A stretch of DNA of 64,000 nt from Flavilitoribacter nigricans DSM 23189 = NBRC 102662 (GTDB taxonomy: Bacteria > Bacteroidota > Bacteroidia > Chitinophagales > Saprospiraceae), in the NCBI RefSeq assembly GCF_002646595.1, contig NZ_PDUD01000009.1, positions 186,001 through 250,000 of the forward strand, given 5' to 3'. A program made the translations under genes and the position numbers. Within the stretch, counting starts at the first letter, position 1; each line of letters opens with the position of its first letter. This document shows positions 25,601 through 33,542 of this stretch, piece by piece. The notes under the pieces are model-generated. The model searched no databases and had not been told where the DNA came from. It worked only from the letters and a program-made list of their open reading frames with translations.

Positions 25601-28132
25601 GGGATCAACCGGCCGGACACCGGTACCGTAGATGGACTGGCTCCCGGCACCTACGAAGTGATCATTACCGACCAGAATAACTGTACGGTCAGTGCGAATT
25701 TCACCCTGAATAATCCCACCGGCATGCAGATCACTCTGGAACCGGTGGCTACCAGTTGTTTCAATACCGAAGACGGTGCCGTCGTCACCAGCATTACCGG
25801 AGGAACTCCGGACTATACATTTCTCTGGGATAACGGCGCCACGGTTTCCGAACCGAACAACTTTTCACCGGGGCAACACTGCGTCACGGTAACCGATGGT
25901 CGTGGATGCCAGGAAGTTGTCTGTACAACTATCGAAGCACCGGCATCCCTCAATATTGAAGAGACCATAATCAAGCCGGCGGAATGTTTTGACACCAATA
26001 CCGGATCGGCCACGGTGGTCGTTTCCGGTGGTAGTGGCAATTACACCTACCTCTGGAGTGATAATCTGCAACAGATCAGCCAGGAAGCCGTGCGATTGCG
26101 CGCAGGCACCTATACCGTCTCGATCACGGATGATAACAGCTGTGAGATCACCACCCAGGTGGAAGTTCCCGAACCCGGTCCGCTGACCGCAACGCCTTCG
26201 ATCGACGATGCGCTCTGCTTCGGCAGCTCGGACGGTGCCATCCGGCTGGAAATGAGCGGCGGCAACGCGCCCTTCACCTTTAACTGGTCGAACGGAGGCA
26301 GTCAGCAGGAAGAAACCGGGCTCAGCAGCGGCACTTACGAAGTGACGGTAATCGATGCCAAAGGTTGCGAAACCGCGGCAACGGCGACGGTCGGCCAGCC
26401 CGCTACCGCGGTGACCGTGGCAGCCACCCAAACCGACCGGGGTTGTGCCGGCACAGCGGAGAACGAGGTAGAAGCGCTGGCTGAGGGAGGGTCCGGCTCC
26501 GGATACACTTACAGCTGGAATGATGCCAATCAACAGTCCGGTCCCGTAGCGATCGGCCTGGATGCCAATATATACGTGGTCACCGCCATGGATGACCGGG
26601 GCTGTACCGGCCAGGACACTATTGCCCTGACGGACCTGCCGGAAATTGAAATCGGTATCATTGCCAATTCGCCTTCCTGCTCGGGTATTGCCGACGGGCG
26701 AATGGGTGTCAACCAGGTGGAAGGAGGGATCGGAGGCGATGATCCGGATAACTTTGACTTCATGTGGAATACCGGCTCCAGCGCACTAACCATCAGTGGA
26801 CTGGCGGGAGATATTGAGTACTCCGTCACGGCAACGGATTCCCGGGGTTGCCGGGGCGTCCAGACCCGCTTTTTACCCCAGCCGGATACCATCAGTTTCG
26901 ATTACGTCGTAACGGATGTTTCCTGCAATCAGGGCAGTGACGGTACCATCGGTGTAGAAAATATCGCAGGACCTAACAGCGGATTTACGATCAGCTGGGG
27001 TGTAGCTACCGGAGGGCAGACGGGACCGATGGCCGAACGTTTACCGGCCGGAAATTACCGGGTAACCATCACCGACAGCAAGGGTTGCCGAAATTTCAGT
27101 TCCATCCGCGTGAATCAACCGGACCCGATCGCGATCCAGTTCCAGACGGTGGACATCAGTTGCTTCGGAGGTAACGAAGGCAGCATCACCGCAATCGCCA
27201 CCGGCGGCCAACCCGACTATACCTACCAGTGGAGTAATAGTCTGGACCCGGTGGCCAGTGTCAGCAATCTTTCGGCCGGCGACTATACGCTGACGGTGAC
27301 CGATACCAATAATTGTGAATCCGTTGCCACCGTGGAGATCGATCAGCCGGCGACCGTGGAGGTCAATTTGAATATTACGGACGTCAGTTGCTTCGGCAAC
27401 CGCGACGGGCGGATCGAGATCACAACCAACGGCGGAACGCCACCCTATATGTACAGCCTCAACAACATTAACTACAATGGAGTATCGACCGTGATCGGTC
27501 TGGAGGCCGGCGACCGGGTTGTCTACGTGCGGGATGCCAAGGGCTGCCTGTACGCTCAACCCGTAACGGTAGCCAGTCCGCCGGAGTTTCAGCTGGATCT
27601 CGGCCCCGATATCACCATTAATCTGGGCGATACGGTCGATCTGAACGTAGCGCTCATCGATGCCGCCGGTGGTATAGCGGACCTCTTCTGGTCGGCTCCC
27701 TACAGCGGTACGCTGAGCTGCGAACAATGTGATATGCCGGCGGCTTTCCCGCAGAATTCCATCATCTACAGTGTAACGGGTTACGACGGAAACGGCTGCG
27801 AAGCCGAGGATCAGGTCCGCGTCCGGGTGGAAAAACCGAGGGTGGTGCTGGTACCTACCGGATTCAGTCCGAACGGGGATCAGGCCAACGACCGATTAAT
27901 TGTTCACGGCCTGGAGGGTACAACTATCAAAGTATTCCGTATCTTCGACCGGTGGGGACAACTACTTTTTGAGAAGTATGATTTCCCCGTCAATGACCCG
28001 GCTGAAGGCTGGGACGGCACTTTTCGGGGCGAACCTTTGAATAGTGGCGTATATATTTGGTATCTTGAGGCCATATACCCTTTCGATCAGGTAGAAGAGA
28101 GTTTTAAAGGACAGACGACTTTAATCAGATAG
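22607..28132 (+). CDS. SprB-repeat surface adhesin with T9SS type B sorting domain
   Basis: A secreted cell-surface protein of 1841 residues. In order: signal peptide (to F-G-Q); CUB-like domain (about 20-155); PKD-like domain (about 165-265, H-V-Y-D-Q-P-G-G-Y); two proprotein-convertase P-like beta domains (about 290-480 and 610-740, each ending G-x-W-T-L-x-V-x-D); an FN3-like part (about 790-880); ten SprB repeats of roughly 65-75 residues (about 882-1655, pattern V-S-C-F-x-x-x-D-G-x-I ... G-G-x-P-x-Y-x-Y-x-W ... G-x-Y-x-V-T-V-T-D-x-x-G-C); and a gliding-motility/CHU_C type B sorting domain (about 1746-1841, G-F-S-P-N-G-D to T-T-L-I-R). SprB-type adhesins drive gliding and need a PorP/SprF protein, which is encoded immediately downstream. 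The adhesive target is unknown. Confidence 0.9.
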   Translation: MLSKQQIILWIICGLPTLLFGQNYSMNDPMIMDCSGIFFDGGGTGTPYSDSDVLTTTICSNGNTGSHVRLSFSDFEIATGDSLFFYDATTADPDSLLGTLNTFGKSGNNFITGQGFSVQATTANASGCLTLVFQPNNDGLVGSGWEATLSCGSACQNIFVELDSTDPAVMPADTGYIDLCPGETVMLSAVGDYPQSGIRYVQNDGLTSFRWMMDDGTTLDGQQISHVYDQPGGYVVQLVATDQNGCKNLNLLTQRVRVAPPPSFNTDIQYPICIGDTVSLTASNQPADNADVLIRPGVSGFPISGVRADSLPLPDGLEPYTASLVIKEFPADAVIETPEDLESICLNIEHSYLFDLDIIITCPNGQSDTLQQTSLLSGDISVLGEPYEADDTLNTGSNGHIPGIGYDYCFTSGAPLTWNEYINVNGHGQLPAGDYRPVQGFEQLIGCPLNGEWTLQVTDEIVDDNGWIFEWAVNFANRLLPFANSFSPAIVDYSWVNNPEVDFFSSDSIATYSGTAGDISYLLNATDEFGCSWDTSVVVTVLPETHPDCYECTQLLNRENDVLICNPESRQLDVTNNELVLDQPVSYIATPNVPVGFDNAPPGMPLQSVITAGNVVPSVLSDPASQILSVCVDLSTDRLGDIELYLQAPSGQRLELSTKNGGNSADGYSQVCFTPGAATAIDFAFPPYAGDYLPEGDFSDLTGAAIDGDWTLLVSDDANINESGVLKSWSISFQSTNEITYSWSPAFGLDCDECPNPMAAPSATTNYVVRATDLFGCTDRDTIVVAIASDLPEPQIGCEITSNGQITFNWQKVENFSLFDVRLTRNGNTAAWEGPITDLEYTINGLQLFDTVSLDLRVFADPNAPSCDNPEVRSTCVYASCVHEGQIEEVTPVSCSELSDGTISIMGVNGIEPYRYFIDDDTNGQDNGFFDGLSAGDHIVVIEDQTGCRDTTAFEVPAPLPLQASLEREKAVSCPDGDDGILRAMVSGGTMPYSYDWVGINRPDTGTVDGLAPGTYEVIITDQNNCTVSANFTLNNPTGMQITLEPVATSCFNTEDGAVVTSITGGTPDYTFLWDNGATVSEPNNFSPGQHCVTVTDGRGCQEVVCTTIEAPASLNIEETIIKPAECFDTNTGSATVVVSGGSGNYTYLWSDNLQQISQEAVRLRAGTYTVSITDDNSCEITTQVEVPEPGPLTATPSIDDALCFGSSDGAIRLEMSGGNAPFTFNWSNGGSQQEETGLSSGTYEVTVIDAKGCETAATATVGQPATAVTVAATQTDRGCAGTAENEVEALAEGGSGSGYTYSWNDANQQSGPVAIGLDANIYVVTAMDDRGCTGQDTIALTDLPEIEIGIIANSPSCSGIADGRMGVNQVEGGIGGDDPDNFDFMWNTGSSALTISGLAGDIEYSVTATDSRGCRGVQTRFLPQPDTISFDYVVTDVSCNQGSDGTIGVENIAGPNSGFTISWGVATGGQTGPMAERLPAGNYRVTITDSKGCRNFSSIRVNQPDPIAIQFQTVDISCFGGNEGSITAIATGGQPDYTYQWSNSLDPVASVSNLSAGDYTLTVTDTNNCESVATVEIDQPATVEVNLNITDVSCFGNRDGRIEITTNGGTPPYMYSLNNINYNGVSTVIGLEAGDRVVYVRDAKGCLYAQPVTVASPPEFQLDLGPDITINLGDTVDLNVALIDAAGGIADLFWSAPYSGTLSCEQCDMPAAFPQNSIIYSVTGYDGNGCEAEDQVRVRVEKPRVVLVPTGFSPNGDQANDRLIVHGLEGTTIKVFRIFDRWGQLLFEKYDFPVNDPAEGWDGTFRGEPLNSGVYIWYLEAIYPFDQVEESFKGQTTLIR

Positions 28133-28268
28133 AGAAATTAAACGTTAAGAATCTTTTCGGATGGATGCCTTTCCAGGAGAAATTTCTACTTTCATTTCCT
28201 GAGGCGGTGTTCCCATCCTTATGATCATTATTTCTAAAGTCGTCGCATTGCGGCCAAATTTGAAAACT

Positions 28269-29354
28269 ATGCTTGAGAACTCTACCATCCTAACTAAACG
28301 ATCTTTTTACTGGGGCGTGTGGATGCTGATCTGTCTCCTTTATTCCACCCAAAGCAGTGCACAGGACCCCCGATTTTCCCAATTTTACGCCAACCCGCTG
28401 CAGTTGAACCCGGCCATGATCGGTGCCTTTGAAGGGCAGTTCCGTTTTACGGCCAATTACCGGGATCTCTACGGCAGTATTCTGGCTAACAAGCCTTACC
28501 GGACCATGACCGCCGGCATTGAGATCAAGTCGCCGGTTGCCCGCCGGGATTTTGCTACCTTTGCCATTAGTGCCATGCGGGATCGTGCCGGAGAATCCAA
28601 TTTCCAGCGCACCCGGCTCAACATCGGCGGCTCCTTCATGAAGCAGCTCGACGGTGGCCGCTTCGGTCGCAACGGACAATTCCTGGTAGTGGGCGCCCAA
28701 CTCGGGGCGGGCCAGCGTTCCTACAACTGGAATGACCTCTGGTTTACCGAACAATTTGATGCCAATACGGCTTCTGTCAATTACGGTGCCGATAGTGGCG
28801 AAGCGTTTGAACGGGCCAGTACCAATATTTTTCTGGATTTTAACGCGGGTTTGCTGTGGTACGCGCTATTCGATGAAAATATGAGCGTCTACCTCGGCGG
28901 TTCTATGCATCACCTGAACAATCCCAGTATTTCGCTGCTGGATAATCCGATGGAGAAGCTTCCCACCAAATACGTGATCCACGGTGGTGCCGAATTGCCC
29001 TTCAACGATAATCTGAGCTTTATGCCCGCGGTGGCTTTTCTTTCGCAGGGCACTTCAATGAGTACTACGGTGGGTGGTAATTTCCGCTACCGCAACCGCG
29101 ACTGGAAGGAACTGGCCATCCGGGCCGGTCTGTGGGGGCACGTTGCCAATAAGCTGGATAGTGGTGTCGGTATCGATGCCCTTATTTTCACTACCATCCT
29201 GGAGATGGAACGCTGGAACCTGGGCATCAGCTACGATGTAACTACGTCCATTCTTTCGGTGGCCAACAACTCCCGGGGTGCATTTGAGCTATCGCTCATT
29301 TACGTTCATCCGGGCGGCTCCCGGCAGTATCGGGTGGAATGTCCGAACTTTTAA
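28269..29354 (+). CDS. PorP/SprF-like T9SS outer-membrane protein
   Basis: A 361-residue predicted outer-membrane beta-barrel. The start is set at M-L-E-N-S so that the signal peptide ends S-S-A-Q; the upstream in-frame Met adds 16 residues. Family hallmark D-P-R-F-S-Q-F-Y-A-N-P-L-Q-L-N-P-A follows directly, then F-E-G-Q-F-R-F-T-A-N-Y-R, and alternating strands to the end. SprF proteins help export and attach SprB-like adhesins carrying type B sorting domains. Location 136 bases after the adhesin gene fits the classical sprB-sprF pair. Confidence 0.92.
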   Translation: MLENSTILTKRSFYWGVWMLICLLYSTQSSAQDPRFSQFYANPLQLNPAMIGAFEGQFRFTANYRDLYGSILANKPYRTMTAGIEIKSPVARRDFATFAISAMRDRAGESNFQRTRLNIGGSFMKQLDGGRFGRNGQFLVVGAQLGAGQRSYNWNDLWFTEQFDANTASVNYGADSGEAFERASTNIFLDFNAGLLWYALFDENMSVYLGGSMHHLNNPSISLLDNPMEKLPTKYVIHGGAELPFNDNLSFMPAVAFLSQGTSMSTTVGGNFRYRNRDWKELAIRAGLWGHVANKLDSGVGIDALIFTTILEMERWNLGISYDVTTSILSVANNSRGAFELSLIYVHPGGSRQYRVECPNF

Positions 29355-29397
29355 TAATAACGCATTTACCGCCGGCAGGTGGCCAAAAATAAACGGC

Positions 29398-29781
29398 ATG
29401 AAGATCAGGATCAAAGGTAATACCCTCCGCTTACGTCTGTCTCAGACGGAGATTAAACAACTTGATGAAGCGGGGATGGTTTCCGAGGCCATTGCCTTTG
29501 GTCCTGGTCAGACGCTGGTCTACAGCCTGGAAAGATCGGATGCGGCCGAATCTCCCCGGGCGGTATATTCCGATCACCGCATTCTGGTTATTCTTCCCGA
29601 AAAAGCAGTTCGGGACTGGGTTCAAAGCGATCAGGTCAGCATTGTCGGAGAACAAAATAATGCGACCAGTGAAGGACTTTCGCTGTTGATCGAAAAAGAC
29701 TTCCGCTGTCTGACCGAACGGGCGCACGAAGATGAGGAAGATCTGTTTCCGCATCCTAAAGAAGGCGAGATCAACTGCTGA
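29398..29781 (+). CDS. Small conserved cytoplasmic protein (DUF7009-like)
   Basis: 127 residues, started at M-K-I-R-I-K-G-N-T-L-R-L-R-L-S; the longer frame runs back into the preceding gene region. No signal peptide or membrane segment. The N-terminal K-I-R-I-K-G-N-x-L-R-x-R-L-S-x-x-E-x-x-x-L pattern resembles a small Bacteroidota family that I recall as DUF7009; this is unverified. The C-terminus contains K-D-F-R-C-L and an acidic tail. Its position 43 bases after the SprF-like gene may mean cotranscription, but a functional link is not shown. Confidence 0.7.
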   Translation: MKIRIKGNTLRLRLSQTEIKQLDEAGMVSEAIAFGPGQTLVYSLERSDAAESPRAVYSDHRILVILPEKAVRDWVQSDQVSIVGEQNNATSEGLSLLIEKDFRCLTERAHEDEEDLFPHPKEGEINC

Positions 29782-30032
29782 TCACAGAGTAGCGGCGATG
29801 GATCTGTCCGGCCGCCCCCCGAATTTGTTGGTTATAAGACGGTAATGGGTTTCGCAATTGTAAAACATGGCGAAACAATCGTAATTTCCTATCTTTCAAC
29901 TATCCTGACCATCTGAACTGACGTAAAATTGGTTTGGAGATCCTGAAAGTGCAAAACACGTCAGGACTGAACCGCTTCGCGTTAAGAATAATCGGTAAGC
30001 CGTACCTTTTTTCACCAATTGCAGTTCCCAAT

Positions 30033-31643
30033 ATGAGCGTCTGGCCTATCCTTCGTTTATTCGGAGCCTTGATCCTGCTTATCCCTGAATCCGGAGATCC
30101 GGCCCGGCCGGTATTGCCCCCGGAGATCTGCGACAACGCCCGCGACGACGATGAGGACGGTCTGATCGACATCAACGATCCCGATTGTACCTGTACGCTG
30201 ATCGAACCGATCTCCCGCATTCCCAATCCCTCATTCGAAGACCGGAGCTGCTGTCCTGCGGGGATCACTCAGCTCCACTGTGCGGATACCTGGATACAGG
30301 CGTCTGCTCCTACGACCGACTATCTTAATACCTGCGGTTGGATGGGCTGGGATAATCTGCCGCCTCCCCTGCCCTTTCCCGACGGCCAGGGAGCGGTTGG
30401 TTTCCGGGACGGACGAAACATCATGGGCCAGGCTGAACCCTGGTGGAAGGAATACGTGGGGGCCTGCCTGCTGGCCCCGCTCGAAGCCGGCATTCCCTAC
30501 CGCATAGAATTTCATATCGGATTCACCAACCGCAGCAATTCGCCGCCGATCTCCGTTACCTTTTTCGGCACCACCGACTGCAAAAACCTGCCCTTCGGCA
30601 ATAACGATCAGATGTTCGGTTGCCCGACCAACGGTCCGGGCTGGATCAAACTGGGTGAGGTGGGACTGAGTGGTTCCAACAATTGGGTCAAAACCAGGAT
30701 CGACATCACTCCCCGCGAGGACATCCAGGCCATTGCGATCGGTCCGGCCTGTGCGGATCGGCCGGCCAGCACCAGTTATTATTACTTTATCGATAACCTG
30801 ATCCTCGATGAACAGGCTGTTTTTAATTATCAGATCACCGATAACGGCGAAAGCCCCTGCTCCAATTCCTTCAGTCTGCAGGTACCCGCAGCCGATTCGC
30901 TGGACTACCAATGGTATAAGGACGGAGTGGCCCTGATCGGAGAGGTCCAACCCCAACTGCAGGTCAATACCGGAGAGGGCAATTATCAGGTAAGAATATC
31001 GGGTTCGGACGGTTGTAAGGTGACCAATATTTACCGGCACAGCATCCCGGAGGAATTCTCTTTTTCCCGAACGGTGCTTTGTGAAGGGGAAAGCCTGCGC
31101 TTCGGCCCCCAGTTGCTCAACAGCGCCGGTACCTATCTGGACACCCTGAAAACCGCCGAAAACTGCGACAGCATTGTACAACTGGAAGTCATAGCCGCCT
31201 ACGATCAGGAAAATACCGTAAGCGCCAAGATCTTTGAATCGGAATCTTATAAACTGGAGAACTTCTCTTTTTCCCGACCGGGCACCTACCCTATTCTACT
31301 CACTTCCAGTGCCGGCTGTGATAGTCTGGTGACCCTCAACCTCGATCTATATAAGGTCTACACGCCCAATGCCTTTTCGCCGAACGGCGACGGGATCAAC
31401 GATTTTTTTACCATAATGGGAGAAGATGATCTGGTAGAGATCAAAAGTCTGCGGGTATTTGACAAATGGGGCAATCTGGCTTACCTCGGTGAGAACCTCG
31501 TGCCCAACGAACCTTCTACCGGTTGGGACGGCACCTTTGAAGGGCGCACCTTGCCGGGAGGGATTTACGTATATTCCGTAGTAATGCTTATGGATGACGG
31601 ATTGGAAAGACGTTTGTCGGGAAGTATCAGCCTGATCAGATAG
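30033..31643 (+). CDS. Secreted protein with T9SS type B sorting domain
   Basis: 536 residues. The start at M-S-V-W-P-I gives a signal-like hydrophobic stretch (L-F-G-A-L-I-L-L-I-P); the upstream frame adds 33 unlikely residues. Next comes the calcium-loop-like pattern I-C-D-N-A-R-D-D-D-E-D-G-L-I-D-I-N-D-P-D-C, common in Bacteroidota surface proteins. A Cys-rich, lectin-like beta domain follows (about 50-255, N-P-S-F-E-D), then an Ig-like part (about 265-340), and the type B sorting domain at the end (F-S-P-N-G-D-G-I-N-D-F-F to S-I-S-L-I-R). Binding target unknown. It lies in the same direction as the adhesin block. Confidence 0.85.
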   Translation: MSVWPILRLFGALILLIPESGDPARPVLPPEICDNARDDDEDGLIDINDPDCTCTLIEPISRIPNPSFEDRSCCPAGITQLHCADTWIQASAPTTDYLNTCGWMGWDNLPPPLPFPDGQGAVGFRDGRNIMGQAEPWWKEYVGACLLAPLEAGIPYRIEFHIGFTNRSNSPPISVTFFGTTDCKNLPFGNNDQMFGCPTNGPGWIKLGEVGLSGSNNWVKTRIDITPREDIQAIAIGPACADRPASTSYYYFIDNLILDEQAVFNYQITDNGESPCSNSFSLQVPAADSLDYQWYKDGVALIGEVQPQLQVNTGEGNYQVRISGSDGCKVTNIYRHSIPEEFSFSRTVLCEGESLRFGPQLLNSAGTYLDTLKTAENCDSIVQLEVIAAYDQENTVSAKIFESESYKLENFSFSRPGTYPILLTSSAGCDSLVTLNLDLYKVYTPNAFSPNGDGINDFFTIMGEDDLVEIKSLRVFDKWGNLAYLGENLVPNEPSTGWDGTFEGRTLPGGIYVYSVVMLMDDGLERRLSGSISLIR

Positions 31644-31661
31644 ACCTCATTAATTTCCGGT

Positions 31662-32024
31662 TCAGGCCTCTACCTGTTCCATGGCCTGCAGGGCGATCAG
31701 TCCACCGTCCAGGTTGTAGGCCGTCGGGATGCCACTGTTTTTCATCAACATGCAGGTGCGCACGCTCCGCCGACCGGTACGGCAATACACCAGATAGGTC
31801 TTTTCCGGATCCAGCGCTTCCATCTTTTCGAGGAAATCATAATCCAGATAATCGATATTCAGCGCACCTTCCAAATGCCCGGATTGGTATTCGTTGGCGG
31901 TACGGCAATCGATCAGAATCGCCTCCGGCCACTTGGCGATAGCTTCCTGAAATTCTTTTGGACTGAAATTTTTAAGCTGTTTCTTCAACAGGTCCCACCG
32001 GCGTAATTTACAGGCATCCGACAT
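31662..32024 (-). CDS. Rhodanese-like domain protein
   Basis: A 120-residue single-domain sulfurtransferase-type protein of the cytoplasm. Seen: I-D-C-R-T-A-N-E-Y-Q-S-G-H-L-E-G-A-L-N-I (the CH2A-like region) and the active loop V-Y-C-R-T-G-R-R-S with the persulfide cysteine at 81. No export signal. Convergent with the preceding type B cargo gene, ending 19 bases from it. The sulfur acceptor is unknown. Confidence 0.9.
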   Translation of the reverse strand: MSDACKLRRWDLLKKQLKNFSPKEFQEAIAKWPEAILIDCRTANEYQSGHLEGALNIDYLDYDFLEKMEALDPEKTYLVYCRTGRRSVRTCMLMKNSGIPTAYNLDGGLIALQAMEQVEA

Positions 32025-32045
32025 AGTTGTTGCGTTGGTGTTTTA

Positions 32046-32076
32046 CAAATATACTTTTAATTGGAATATAGGGCAA
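32046..32076 (-). promoter_or_regulatory. Promoter of the rhodanese gene
   Basis: On the minus strand TTG (32076-32074), a 20-base spacer, then TATATTTG (32053-32046) match both the -33 and -7 parts of the Bacteroidota consensus. Transcription would start near 32041, some 17 bases before the start codon. Confidence 0.65.
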
Positions 32077-32110
32077 TTTTGTTTTGAAGGGAACCGGCTT
32101 TCTTTTCCGT

Positions 32111-33409
32111 TCAGCCCGCCCCACCGACCATCTTTTCCCGGTCAAATACCCACTGCATGATCGCCCCTCTGGCGATCATAAAGATCAGCAGGGCCGCCCA
32201 AAGTCCGTGGTTGCCCCACTGGGACTGTAGCGGATAGTAGGCTAAAAGAAAAACCGCCAGCGCCAGGATCATACTGTTCCGCATGGCTTTCGAAGCTACC
32301 AGGCCAATGAAGATGCCGTCCCAGATGTAGCAGGGCGTACTGAGCAAAGGGAATAAGGCCATCCAGAACAGGAAGGGCTGGGCCGCCGTTATCACATCCG
32401 GCTGATCGGTAAAAATGCGCAGCAGCGGGTTTCCGGCCAGCCCGTAGAGCAGGGTATAAAAGGCAGCCAGTCCCATGCCCCAGACAAAGGACCGGCGGAT
32501 CATGGCCATCGTCTGCGCCTGGTCCTTTTTTCCGGCGTATTTCCCCACCAGACTCTCGGCAGCGTAGGCAAAACCATCCACGCCGTAGGACATCCAGTTC
32601 AGGAATTGCAGTAAAATCACGTTCACTGCCAGCACCATGGCCCCGTCCAGTGCGGAGCGACTGTAAAAAAAGCCGAAAGAAAAGGTGAGACAAAAGGTTC
32701 GGATAAACAGGTCACTGTTCACGGAAAGGAACTGGCGCAGTGCCTGCCATTGCAGCAGCAGTTTCAGGTGGATCATCCGCAGGTAGTCCCGATATTTGTA
32801 AGCAACCAGGCCCGCTGCCAGCAGAAAACCTGCATACTGAGCGATCAGCGTACCGTAGGCCACGCCCGCCGTTTCCATGCCGCGCTCGTGCACCAGATAC
32901 CAGCTGAGTAGCATATTCACAAGATTACTGAACACCGTAAGCACCAGCGGATAGATCGCGTTCTGCATACCGAAAAGCCAGCCGAACAGCACGTAAGTAC
33001 CCAGCGTAGCCGGTGCGGCCCAGATCCGGATGAATACGTACTCGCGGACGAGCGGCAACTGGGCCTCCGTCACATTTAATAGTCGGAAAGATAATTCCGC
33101 CAGGGGTCGCTGGAACAAAAGGATGAGTCCGGCCAGGATCAGGGCCACCAGTAAAGCACGTCCCAAAGTAGCTGCAATGGCTTTAGCATCATCCGCGCCG
33201 TAGCCCTGAGCGGCCATTCCGGTAGTGCCCATCCGGAGAAAACCGAAGTTCCAGTAGATAAAATTAAAGATCATGGCGCCCAGTCCAACGGCCCCCAGAT
33301 GCAGCTCCGTCAGACGCCCCATCAGGGCCGTATCCACCGTGCTGAGCAGGGGCACGGAAATATTACTGAGAATATTTGGCACGGCCAGGCGTAATATTTC
33401 CCGGTTCAT
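32111..33409 (-). CDS. MATE-family (DinF-like) efflux transporter
   Basis: A 432-residue inner-membrane protein with about twelve hydrophobic segments. The N-terminus N-R-E-I-L-R-L-A-V-P-N-I-L-S-N-I-S-V-P-L-L-S-T-V-D-T-A-L-M-G-R-L and the second-half counterpart around Y-G-V-D-G-F-A-Y-A-A-E-S-L-V-G-K-Y-A-G are typical of the DinF branch of the MATE family. These export cationic compounds using Na+ or H+ gradients. The substrate cannot be read from sequence. Ends 87 bases upstream of the rhodanese start, with no terminator seen. Confidence 0.93.
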   Translation of the reverse strand: MNREILRLAVPNILSNISVPLLSTVDTALMGRLTELHLGAVGLGAMIFNFIYWNFGFLRMGTTGMAAQGYGADDAKAIAATLGRALLVALILAGLILLFQRPLAELSFRLLNVTEAQLPLVREYVFIRIWAAPATLGTYVLFGWLFGMQNAIYPLVLTVFSNLVNMLLSWYLVHERGMETAGVAYGTLIAQYAGFLLAAGLVAYKYRDYLRMIHLKLLLQWQALRQFLSVNSDLFIRTFCLTFSFGFFYSRSALDGAMVLAVNVILLQFLNWMSYGVDGFAYAAESLVGKYAGKKDQAQTMAMIRRSFVWGMGLAAFYTLLYGLAGNPLLRIFTDQPDVITAAQPFLFWMALFPLLSTPCYIWDGIFIGLVASKAMRNSMILALAVFLLAYYPLQSQWGNHGLWAALLIFMIARGAIMQWVFDREKMVGGAG

Positions 33410-33479
33410 ATTCGTCTTTTATACCAGTTTTTACGGAATTTGCAGGATAGCAGAATTTCGTAGTAATCGCTTTTTAAGC

Positions 33480-33487
33480 TAAATTTG
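33480..33487 (+). promoter_or_regulatory. -7 element for the Ddl-like/PASTA gene
   Basis: TAAATTTG matches TAnnTTTG exactly. The predicted leader is about 50 bases. The -33 box is not evident. Confidence 0.55.
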
Positions 33488-33542
33488 TCGGTTTCGGGGC
33501 CAAAAATATGGATTCGCTTAACAAAACACGCTTGCCAACAAC

